Of a stretch of 64,000 nt of DNA, positions 37,905 to 45,510 are shown piece by piece. The position numbers and the translations under genes are program-made. Positions within the stretch are counted from its first letter, which is position 1. Every line of letters begins with the position of its first letter. The notes beneath the pieces were generated by a model that saw only the letters and a program-made list of their open reading frames with translations, was not told where the DNA came from and searched no databases. Location: positions 124,001 to 188,000 of the forward strand of contig NZ_JABTEZ010000005.1 of the NCBI RefSeq assembly GCF_015711605.1, written 5' to 3'. The stretch is from Planomonospora sp. ID67723. GTDB taxonomy: Bacteria > Actinomycetota > Actinomycetes > Streptosporangiales > Streptosporangiaceae.

Positions 37905-38678
37905 ATGGGTGAGTTCGTGCGGGTCGAGACGGACGGCGGAGTGGCGACGATCAGGCTCGACCGGCCGAAGATGAACGCGCTCAACGGACAGGTCCAGCGG
38001 GAGATCGGCGAGTGCGCCCGGCAGGTCGACGCCGACCCGGCCGTCGCCGCCGTGGTGATCTACGGCGGTGAGCGGGTCTTCGCGGCGGGCGCCGACATCA
38101 AGGAGATGGCGGACATGTCCTACGCCGACATGTCGACGCACTCCTCGGTGCTGCAGGACTGCTTCACCGCCGTCGCGAGGATCGGCAAGCCGGTCATCGC
38201 GGCGATCACCGGGTACGCGCTCGGCGGCGGGTGCGAGCTGGCCCTGTGCGCCGACGTCCGGATCGCGGGCGAGTCGGCCAGGCTGGGCCAGCCGGAGATC
38301 CTGCTCGGCATCATCCCCGGCGCCGGCGGCACCCAGCGCCTGCCCCGGCTGATCGGCCCGGCCAGGGCCAAGGACCTCATCTTCACCGGCCGCCACGTGA
38401 CCGCCGACGAGGCGCTGCGGATCGGGCTGGTCGACCGGGTGGTCCCGGACGCCGACGTCTACACCGAGGCCCTGGCCTACGCGGCGAAGTTCGCCGGCGG
38501 CCCGGCGGTGGCGCTGCGCGCGGCCAAGCAGGCGATCGACCACGGCCTGGAGGCCGATCTGGACACCGGCCTGGAGGTGGAGCGGCTCCAGTTCTCGGCG
38601 CTGTTCGCCACGGACGACGCCAAGATCGGCATGCGTGCCTTCGCGGAGAAGACGCAGGCGAAGTTCACCGGCCGCTGA
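37905..38678 (+). CDS. enoyl-CoA hydratase/isomerase (crotonase family)
   Basis: A 257-residue crotonase-fold enzyme, hydrating trans-2-enoyl-CoA in fatty-acid or amino-acid breakdown. Oxyanion-hole segments are VFAAGADIKEM (58-68) and ALGGGCELALCAD (105-117). The first catalytic Glu is Glu131 in GQPEILLGIIPGAGGTQRL; the second site has Asp157 (RAKDLIFTG) where the mitochondrial enzyme has Glu. The C terminus FAEKTQAKFTGR is normal. ATG 37905 has GAGAGGA upstream. Its neighbours are unrelated in pathway, so its operon role is unclear. Confidence 0.93.
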   Translation: MGEFVRVETDGGVATIRLDRPKMNALNGQVQREIGECARQVDADPAVAAVVIYGGERVFAAGADIKEMADMSYADMSTHSSVLQDCFTAVARIGKPVIAAITGYALGGGCELALCADVRIAGESARLGQPEILLGIIPGAGGTQRLPRLIGPARAKDLIFTGRHVTADEALRIGLVDRVVPDADVYTEALAYAAKFAGGPAVALRAAKQAIDHGLEADLDTGLEVERLQFSALFATDDAKIGMRAFAEKTQAKFTGR

Positions 38679-38736
38679 GGCGGCTGTTGGCTGATCTGTC
38701 CTGGTAGATCAGGCTTTAACGGTATCGTGCACATTT

Positions 38737-39201
38737 ATGGTGCGGTTGGTGAAGCGTGCTCTGATCCCGGCGGGCCTGCGGCGGGTGGTCCGCGGCTGGT
38801 TCGACGCCCGGTACATCTCCCGGGCCGACCACCGGCAGGACATCAAGGACGCCCTGTGGGAGGTCCGGACACTGAGCCGCGAGGTCACCGTGCTCCGTGC
38901 GGAGGTCGAGCGGCTCCGCGCCCAGGCGGCCGGGTCCCGGGGCGGGACCGGGACCGGGACCGGCGTCAGGGTCGACCAGGCCCAGGTGCGGCGGTGGGAC
39001 GACGCGCACCGCCTGGCCACCGAGACCGCGGTCGCGATGGACCGGATGCTCCAGAACGAGGTGCTGCTCTGGCAGGCCGTGGACCGCGTCTCGCAGGGTA
39101 CGGCAGCAGGTGCGGAGCCGGGCGCGGACGCCGCGCCGTCCACGCGGGCGGACGCGGCCGGACGCCCCGGCCGGGCCCTGCCCTCCGGGAGCGCGGCGTG
39201 A
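38737..39201 (+). CDS. small coiled-coil protein, partner of the PP-loop gene
   Basis: A 154-residue protein with a basic N terminus (VRLVKRALIPAGLRRVVRG) and a predicted coiled-coil helix (~45-73: heptads with Leu/Val and Glu/Arg). A Gly/Thr repeat spacer follows, then a second helix (~85-118), and an Ala/Pro-rich tail. No family recognised. TATCGT at 38723-38728 sits eight bases before ATG, suggesting a leaderless transcript. The stop overlaps the PP-loop ATPase GTG (GTGA), so the two are co-translated and likely interact. Confidence 0.65.
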   Translation: MVRLVKRALIPAGLRRVVRGWFDARYISRADHRQDIKDALWEVRTLSREVTVLRAEVERLRAQAAGSRGGTGTGTGVRVDQAQVRRWDDAHRLATETAVAMDRMLQNEVLLWQAVDRVSQGTAAGAEPGADAAPSTRADAAGRPGRALPSGSAA

Positions 39202-40439
39202 GGATCGCCTGGGAGACCGGGGGGTCCGGGGGGTCCGGGGGGAAGGTCTGGCACCTCACCTTCCGGCTGGACGCCGAGGACGCCATCACCGGCCACTGCT
39301 CCGACGGCCAGGCGCTCAAGCTGGCCACGAACTCGTTCCGGGTGGAGCTGCCGCGCGCGCCGCGGGAGATCCACCCCGACCTGCTCGCCCTCGCCGCGTG
39401 GACCGTCGTCGCGCCCTGGACGCGGCGGCGGATCGCCTTCGACCGGCCCGTCTCCCCGGAGCTGGCCGAGGCGATCGAGACGGGCTGGGGGATCGAGGCC
39501 GGGCCGGTCGGCGGGGCCCCGCGCTCGGGGAGCAGGCCGGCGATCTCCTACAGCGGCGGGGCGGACTCCGTGGCGGTGGCGGCGATGCTGCCCGACGCGC
39601 CGCTGGTGCACTTCCAGCGGGTCCCGCACCCGCGCGTGCCCAACCGCTGGACCCACTACCGCTCCGACGTGCTGGCCAGGCTCGCCGCGGAGACCGGCCG
39701 CGAGCCGGTGATCGTCCGATCCGACCTGGAGTTCACGATCGCCGAGCCCCGGCCCGGCTATCCCGAGCACCACGCGGTGGCCGCCGGGGCGCTGCTGCTG
39801 GCAGACGAGCTCGACCTGGGCGGTCTCGCCTTCGGCTACGAGCTGGGCTCGCGCTGGCTGGGCGGTGACCGCTACCTGCTCAGGTACACCCCCGACAACC
39901 CGATGTGGTCCGCGCACGGCGCCTGGGGACGGGCGTTCGCCGCGGCCGGCCTGCACATCGTGCTCCCGGTCGGCGGGGTCAGCGAGGCGGTCACCATGCG
40001 GCTCGCCCTCGGCTCCTCCCTGCGCGAGCAGGTCCGCTGGTGCCTGCGCGGGACCGACGGGCCCTGCGGGACGTGCGGCAAGTGCCTCTACAAGGAGCTC
40101 ATCCAGGCGGCGGTCGAGCGCCGCCCGCTGCGCACCACGGTCACCGCGGACCGCGGGGTCGCCCGCAAGTGGCAGCAGCCCCCGCCGTACGGCGGGCAGG
40201 AGATGATCGAGTACGGCTGCGCCCGGGTGCCGGGCATCGAGGAGACCGTCTTCGCGACGGCCGCCGGGTTCCTGCAGGCGACCGAGGCGTCCACCGCCTG
40301 GCTGGAGCGCTGCTACCCGCCCGCGGTCGAGGAGGTCCCCGAGCCGTGGCGCAAGCAGGTCCACGACTTCATGGCCACGGAGATCGGGTTCATGAGCGAG
40401 GATGAGGCGCGCCGCGTCGAGACGTGGGGGCTGTCATGA
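39198..40439 (+). CDS. QueC-like PP-loop ATPase of unknown product (DUF6395-type)
   Basis: A 413-residue protein. Residues ~1-110 are a beta-rich domain of its own. The PP-loop is SGGADS (119-124), the pyrophosphate-binding loop of ATP pyrophosphatases that adenylate a carbonyl or thiolate. A later Cys cluster, Cys282-x7-Cys290-x2-Cys293-x2-Cys296 (WCLRGTDGPCGTCGKC), matches the zinc motif of QueC, which makes the nitrile of preQ0. The rest does not look like QueC and no queuosine gene is nearby. It may build an amide, thioamide or nitrile. GTG 39198 is coupled to the coiled-coil gene. Confidence 0.7.
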   Translation: MRIAWETGGSGGSGGKVWHLTFRLDAEDAITGHCSDGQALKLATNSFRVELPRAPREIHPDLLALAAWTVVAPWTRRRIAFDRPVSPELAEAIETGWGIEAGPVGGAPRSGSRPAISYSGGADSVAVAAMLPDAPLVHFQRVPHPRVPNRWTHYRSDVLARLAAETGREPVIVRSDLEFTIAEPRPGYPEHHAVAAGALLLADELDLGGLAFGYELGSRWLGGDRYLLRYTPDNPMWSAHGAWGRAFAAAGLHIVLPVGGVSEAVTMRLALGSSLREQVRWCLRGTDGPCGTCGKCLYKELIQAAVERRPLRTTVTADRGVARKWQQPPPYGGQEMIEYGCARVPGIEETVFATAAGFLQATEASTAWLERCYPPAVEEVPEPWRKQVHDFMATEIGFMSEDEARRVETWGLS

Positions 40440-40464
40440 GGGGAGCGGCTGTGGGGGTGCTGCC

Positions 40465-41307
40465 GTGAAGGTGTACGTGTCGGTGGACATGGAGGGCGTC
40501 ACCGGACTGACCGACCCGGAGGAGATGCACGCCGGGGGGCGGGGATACGAGCGCGGCTGCGAGCTGATGACCGGCGACGCCAACGCGGTGGTGCGGGGGG
40601 CGTTCGACGCCGGGGCCGAGTCCGTGCGGGTCAACGACGCCCACGGCTCGACCAAGAACCTCAGGATCGACCTGCTCGACGAGCGCGCCACCCTGGTCCG
40701 CGGGCCGGGCAAGCCGATGCGGATGGGCCAGGGACTCGACGGGACCTACGCCGCGGCCTGCTTCGCCGGCTACCACGCGAGGGCCGGGGTCCAGCACGGC
40801 GTGCTCAACCACACCTGGATGGGCAAGGAGATCCAGAACGTCTACCTCAACGGCGAGATCTGCGGGGAGACCCGCCTGGTCGCGGCGTTCGCCGGGGCGC
40901 TCGGCGTGCCGGTGGCCCTGGTCACCGGGGATGAGGCGGTCTGCGAGGAGGCCCGCGAGCTGCTCGGCGACGTCGAGACCGTGGCGGTCAAGAACGGCAT
41001 CGACCGGTTCTCCGCCGAGCTCCTCCCGCCGGCCGTCGCCCACGCCCGCATCCGCGAGGTCACCTCCCGCGCGCTCGGCCGCCTGGCCGACTTCCGCCCG
41101 TACACGGTCGAGCCTCCCTACACGCTGGCCGTCGAGTGGAACTCCACCGCGATCGCCGCCGGATGCGCGGTGATCCCGGGCGTGCGCTCCACCGGCCCCC
41201 GGCACACGGAGTTCACGACCGGCGACTTCGGCGAGATCATGGCCCTGTTCGGCATCTTCGCCATGGTCGGCGGCCAGGTCGCCTGCGGCAGCGGGATCTA
41301 CGGTTGA
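40465..41307 (+). CDS. M55 D-aminopeptidase (DppA-like)
   Basis: A 280-residue M55 metallopeptidase, which releases N-terminal D-residues such as D-Ala from short peptides. Asp8 and Glu10 (VSVDMEGVTG), His60 (VNDAHGST) and His104 (GYHARAG) coincide with the zinc ligands of B. subtilis DppA, and LNHTWMGKE carries the active-site His nearby. The C-terminal GFALF-type helix is present as MALFGIFAMVGGQVACG. GTG 40465 gives the conserved M-K-V-Y-V-S start. It sits 25 bases after the PP-loop gene and two bases before the FAD oxidase gene. Confidence 0.9.
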   Translation: MKVYVSVDMEGVTGLTDPEEMHAGGRGYERGCELMTGDANAVVRGAFDAGAESVRVNDAHGSTKNLRIDLLDERATLVRGPGKPMRMGQGLDGTYAAACFAGYHARAGVQHGVLNHTWMGKEIQNVYLNGEICGETRLVAAFAGALGVPVALVTGDEAVCEEARELLGDVETVAVKNGIDRFSAELLPPAVAHARIREVTSRALGRLADFRPYTVEPPYTLAVEWNSTAIAAGCAVIPGVRSTGPRHTEFTTGDFGEIMALFGIFAMVGGQVACGSGIYG

Positions 41308-41309
41308 CG

Positions 41310-42938
41310 ATGGGCGAGTCCAGCGGGGCCGGGCCCGCGGGAACCGGGACGGCCGGAGGCGACGGCCGTACGGGCGCCGCGACCGGGACGATGACGCGGC
41401 GGGCGCTGCTCGTCGGCGTCGGGGCGGCCGGGGGCGCCGGGGCGATGTTCGCCGCCATGGGCGCGCTGGGGCTGGCTCCCGACGCGCAGGACAGGGCCTT
41501 CGCCCCGCCGCAGGGGTCGGACTTCTCGCTGCAGGGCCGGGGGGCGGCGAAGATCGTGGTCCTGGGAGCCGGGGTCGCCGGTCTGACCTGCGCCTACGAG
41601 CTGGGCAAGGCCGGCTACGACTGCACGGTTCTGGAGGCCTCCGACCGGGTCGGCGGCAGGAGCCTCACGCTGCGGGGCGGGGACCGGCTGGCCGAGCTGG
41701 GCGGGCAGACGCAGACGGCGGGGTTCGGCGAGGGGACCTACTTCAACGCCGGGCCGGGGCGGATCGCGCCCTGGATGCTCACCATGGACTACTGCCGCGA
41801 GCTGGGCGTCCCTCTCGAGGTCTTCGTCAACAACAACGCCTCGGCGTACATCTACACCCGCGGCATGACCGCCCCGGTCCGCGCCCGCACGGCCCGCGCC
41901 GACATGTACGGATACGTTGCCGAACTGCTCGCCAAGGCCGCCGACGCCGGAGCGCTCGACCGGCGGCTGACGGGAGAGGACCGCGAGCGGCTGCTGGAGT
42001 TCCTGCGGCGCTTCGGCGACATCGGCCAGGACCTGGCCTACCGGGGCTCGGACCGCCGGGGCTTCACGACCTATCCGGGCAGCGCGGAGGGGGTTCCCCT
42101 CGCCGGGCCGTCCTCCCTGGCCGAGGTGCTCTCCGCCGGGACCGGCCGGGCGATCACCATGGACTTCGGCGTCGAGCAGGCGATGCCCATGTTCCAGCCG
42201 GTCGGCGGGATGGACGCGATCGTGACGGCGCTGGCCCGCGCGGTCGGCGAGGACCGGATCGTGACCGGCGCCCCGGTCACCCGGATCACGAACCTGCCCG
42301 ACGGCGTCGAGGTGACCCACCCCGGCGGCGTCGTCCGCGCCGACTACTGCGTCGCCGCGCTTCCGCCCCACCTGCTCGCCCGCCTCCCGCACAACCTCGG
42401 GACCGAGGTCACGGCCGCCCTGCGCACCCCCGTGCCGGTCGCCGCCGGAAAGATCGGCCTGGAGTACGGCAGGCGCTGGTGGGAGACCGAGGACCGCATC
42501 TACGGCGGCATCACCGAGACCGACCTCGACATCACGCACATCTGGTACCCCTCGCACGGCTACCACACGAGGAGCGGGCTGATCGTCGGCTACTACAACA
42601 CCGGCGCGGAAGCGGAGGTCTACGGGGCCCTTCCGCACCGCGACCGCCTGCGCCGCGCGCTCACCCAGGGCAAGAAGATCCACGGCGAGAAGTACCGCGC
42701 CGAGCTGCGCTCCAGCGTCTCCGTGGCCTGGCACCGCAGGCCGTACGTCGAGGGCGGCTGGGTCCGCTGGCCGTCCCACGACGGCGGCTTCGCCCTGCTG
42801 CGGCGCCCGGCGGGCCGCGTCTACTTCGCCGGCGACTGGCTGACCCGCCTGGTCGCCTGGCAGGCCGGCGCCATGGAGTCGGCGCGCGAGGCCGTCACCG
42901 CCATCCACCGGCGCGCCCTGGCGGAACCGCCGACGTAG
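41310..42938 (+). CDS. Tat-exported FAD-dependent amine/amino-acid oxidase
   Basis: A 542-residue flavin amine oxidase. A long signal (~1-60) holds MTRRALLVGVGAAGG, a Tat twin-arginine-like motif, so it is probably exported folded. The FAD fold begins IVVLGAGVAGLTCAYELG (~77-94), with EASDRVGGRS. The last FAD contact is VYFAGDWLTRLVAWQAGAMESA near the C terminus, as in L-amino-acid and monoamine oxidases. Central Tyr/Trp-rich stretches could form the substrate cavity. ATG 41310 follows the peptidase stop by two bases. It may oxidise the amino acids the peptidase frees. Confidence 0.87.
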   Translation: MGESSGAGPAGTGTAGGDGRTGAATGTMTRRALLVGVGAAGGAGAMFAAMGALGLAPDAQDRAFAPPQGSDFSLQGRGAAKIVVLGAGVAGLTCAYELGKAGYDCTVLEASDRVGGRSLTLRGGDRLAELGGQTQTAGFGEGTYFNAGPGRIAPWMLTMDYCRELGVPLEVFVNNNASAYIYTRGMTAPVRARTARADMYGYVAELLAKAADAGALDRRLTGEDRERLLEFLRRFGDIGQDLAYRGSDRRGFTTYPGSAEGVPLAGPSSLAEVLSAGTGRAITMDFGVEQAMPMFQPVGGMDAIVTALARAVGEDRIVTGAPVTRITNLPDGVEVTHPGGVVRADYCVAALPPHLLARLPHNLGTEVTAALRTPVPVAAGKIGLEYGRRWWETEDRIYGGITETDLDITHIWYPSHGYHTRSGLIVGYYNTGAEAEVYGALPHRDRLRRALTQGKKIHGEKYRAELRSSVSVAWHRRPYVEGGWVRWPSHDGGFALLRRPAGRVYFAGDWLTRLVAWQAGAMESAREAVTAIHRRALAEPPT

Positions 42939-43275
42939 GGCGCCTTCGGACGGGCAGGCCGAAGGAGGCGGAGACGGCGATCACGCCGCTGGGACCGATC
43001 GAGGGGCGGCCGGTCCTCGTGGACGAGGAGGTGGCGGCCCATCCCGGCGTCGTCGTCGGGGGCGTGCGCCACCCGGAACCGGCGCTTCCCGGCGCGGCGC
43101 CGGCGGGACTGGAGAACGCGGAGGTCCTGCGCCTGGCAAACTGAAGCCGAATTGAGATTGCGTGTTACCCCCGCTTGGGAAACCGTTGAGGTGTGCCAGA
43201 CGTTGTTGAGACGGGGAATGTGACCTGATGGTTCATCTCGTAAGCGGGGTTTAAGCCGGTATGGTGCTTCATGCC
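42939..43275. other. gap with a short unconvincing open frame
   Basis: Between the oxidase and the first kinase, one plus-strand frame stays open to TGA 43142-43144 and could start at GTG 43019 (~41 residues, acidic/Val-rich). It has no recognised relatives and no clear ribosome site, so I do not call it a gene. The stretch 43145-43275 is AT-richer and probably holds the kinase promoter. Confidence 0.5.
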
Positions 43276-45510
43276 ATGAATCAGGACGACCGACTGGGTC
43301 CATACCGACTGCTGCGGCGGCTCGGTGAGGGCGGCATGGGCGTGGTCCACCTGGCCGTCGACCCTCAGGGGCGGCAGGTCGCGGTGAAGGTGCTGCGCTC
43401 CGAGGTGGCGGGCGACGAGGTCGCGCGCCGCCGGCTCTCGCGCGAGGTGGACACCATGCGGCGGGTGCGCAGCGAGTACATCGCCGAGGTGCTCGACGCC
43501 GACGTCACCGGCCACCGGCCCTACATCGTCACCCGGTACGTCCCCGGCCGCCCGCTGGACGAGGTCGTCAAGCAGGACGGCCCGCTGGACCTGCCCGCCC
43601 TGCTCAAGCTCGCCTACGGGGTCGCCTCGGCGCTGGCGTCCGTGCACTCCGTCGGGGTGATCCACCGGGACCTCAAGCCCGGCAACGTGCTCATCCTGGA
43701 CGGCGAGCCCGTCCTCATCGACTTCGGCATCGCGCAGGCGGTGGACGCCACCAGGCTCACCCAGACGGGCATGTTCATCGGCACGCCCGGCTACCTCGCC
43801 CCCGAGATCATCGAGGGTCACGAGGCAGGTCCCGAGGTGGACGTGCACGCCTGGGCGGGCACCCTGGTCTTCGCGGCCACCGGCGAGCCGCCCTTCGGCA
43901 AGGGCACGCTGGAGATGATCTTCTACAACATCACCGCGGGCAAGGCGAACGTGGCCGGAACGCCCCGGGAGCTCCAGCCGGTGCTGCGCGCCGCACTCCA
44001 GCGCGACCCCGCCCAACGGCCCCCGGCCGCCGAGCTGGCCGCCCAGGTGGGGCGCCTGATGTCGTCCCGGGGCGGCGGGCCGGACCGGCCCCGCGTCCCC
44101 GACGAGATCACCACGGTCCCGCACTTCGACGACTCCGGCCGGCCGCACACCGGCGGCACGGGCGGGGGCGTGGGGTTCGGCACGGGCTCGCTCCTCCCGC
44201 CGGACCCGGGAGAGGTGCCGACGCCGGTGGCGTCGCGCCCCACCGGGGCCGCCCCCGCCACGCCCTGGCCTCCGGTGCCCGTGGCCCAGCCGCGCGAATA
44301 CGTCTCGCTGCTCGACGACCAGGCCGACCCCTGGCCCACCCGCCGGGTGACCCCTGAGGAGCTGCGCCAGGCCGCCGCCGGCCAGGCCGCCTCCCACGAG
44401 GTCCCCACCGGGATGCTGGACCCGCAGGACATTCCCACGGGCCGGGTGCCGGCGCGTGACCGGGCCGCGCAGACCGGCCCCGGCACGCCTCCGCAGGCCG
44501 GTCCCGGGGCGTCCGCCCGGACCGGTTCCGGCGTCACCGGCGAGCTGGGCGCCACCGCCCCGGTGGCCGACGGGGACATCCCGACCCAGCGGGTCCGCCC
44601 CGGCGACCTGCCCGAGCACCTGCGCGGGCACGCGCCGTCGCAGTCCGCCCGGCCGGGCGCCGAGCCCGCCCAGCGGCCGCAGTACCCGCCGCAGCCCTAC
44701 CCCCGGCAGCACGCGCCGGCGGGCCCGCAGCAGGGCCCGCCGTACCCGCAGCACGCCTCCTTCGAGCAGACGCCGCATCTGCGGCAGTCCGCCACGCCGC
44801 CGCCCTACCCGTACGCGCACCCGCAGGGCCCCGCCCATCAGGGGCACGTGAACCAGGCGCCCGCGCCCGGCCCGCTTCACCCGGGCCAGCGGCCCGGCCA
44901 CGCGCTGCAGCGTTCCAAGGCGTACGGCGTGGCGAGCACGCTGCTGCTGGTCACCGTGACGATCGCGGCCGTCATCGCTCCGATCGCCGTCGCCGCGGTG
45001 GCGGTCCCGGCGGCGATCCTGCTGCGCGCCGCCGACATCGCCCAGCCGAGGCTCAACACCCGCCGGCACGCGGGCGCCGCCGCGGCCGACGTGTTCCGGG
45101 TGTTCGGCCAGCCGGCCGCGCTGCTGAAGTCGGTCGGCGTCACCGCCGCGCTCGTGCCGTACGCGCTCATCCTCGGCCTGCCGGTGACGTTGCTGCTCAC
45201 CGTGCTGGTCCCCGTGATGCCGGTCACCAACGCGCTCAGCTGGGGGGCGGCGGTCGCGCTGTGGACGGTCTGCGCGGGTCCGGGAGTGGAGGGCCCGGGT
45301 CGCCAGATGCGACGTACTCTGGCATCACTGCTGCCTTCCCGGAGCGCGGCCGTCATCACGGCCGCGGTGCTGGGGGCGGCGGCCGCGCTGATGGTCTTCC
45401 TCGCCGTGGACACCGTGGGTGACGGGGCGCGGAGGGCGACGTGGACACCCGTCGGCGTCGAGACGGTGGTGAACGAGCTGAGAGACCTACGAAAGCAGGC
45501 CACGCGATGA
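43276..45510 (+). CDS. Ser/Thr protein kinase with polytopic C-terminal domain, first of three
   Basis: A 744-residue PknB-type kinase. Kinase domain ~7-260: glycine loop LGEGGMGVV, Lys38 (VAVKVL), catalytic Asp132 (HRDLKPGN), metal Asp149 (DFGIAQ) and the activation segment TQTGMFIGTPGYLAPE. A Pro/Gln/Ala-rich linker (~275-545) with Thr-Arg repeats follows, then ~four hydrophobic segments (~550-720) instead of the usual single helix with PASTA repeats. No sensor domain is visible outside. ATG 43276 puts LGPYRLL at the same distance as in the sister kinases; ATG 43261 is possible. It overlaps the next kinase by ATGA. Confidence 0.9.
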   Translation: MNQDDRLGPYRLLRRLGEGGMGVVHLAVDPQGRQVAVKVLRSEVAGDEVARRRLSREVDTMRRVRSEYIAEVLDADVTGHRPYIVTRYVPGRPLDEVVKQDGPLDLPALLKLAYGVASALASVHSVGVIHRDLKPGNVLILDGEPVLIDFGIAQAVDATRLTQTGMFIGTPGYLAPEIIEGHEAGPEVDVHAWAGTLVFAATGEPPFGKGTLEMIFYNITAGKANVAGTPRELQPVLRAALQRDPAQRPPAAELAAQVGRLMSSRGGGPDRPRVPDEITTVPHFDDSGRPHTGGTGGGVGFGTGSLLPPDPGEVPTPVASRPTGAAPATPWPPVPVAQPREYVSLLDDQADPWPTRRVTPEELRQAAAGQAASHEVPTGMLDPQDIPTGRVPARDRAAQTGPGTPPQAGPGASARTGSGVTGELGATAPVADGDIPTQRVRPGDLPEHLRGHAPSQSARPGAEPAQRPQYPPQPYPRQHAPAGPQQGPPYPQHASFEQTPHLRQSATPPPYPYAHPQGPAHQGHVNQAPAPGPLHPGQRPGHALQRSKAYGVASTLLLVTVTIAAVIAPIAVAAVAVPAAILLRAADIAQPRLNTRRHAGAAAADVFRVFGQPAALLKSVGVTAALVPYALILGLPVTLLLTVLVPVMPVTNALSWGAAVALWTVCAGPGVEGPGRQMRRTLASLLPSRSAAVITAAVLGAAAALMVFLAVDTVGDGARRATWTPVGVETVVNELRDLRKQATR

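Noticed and set aside
43019-43144. Short open frame of about 41 codons before the kinases
   Set aside because: No recognisable family, weak start context.
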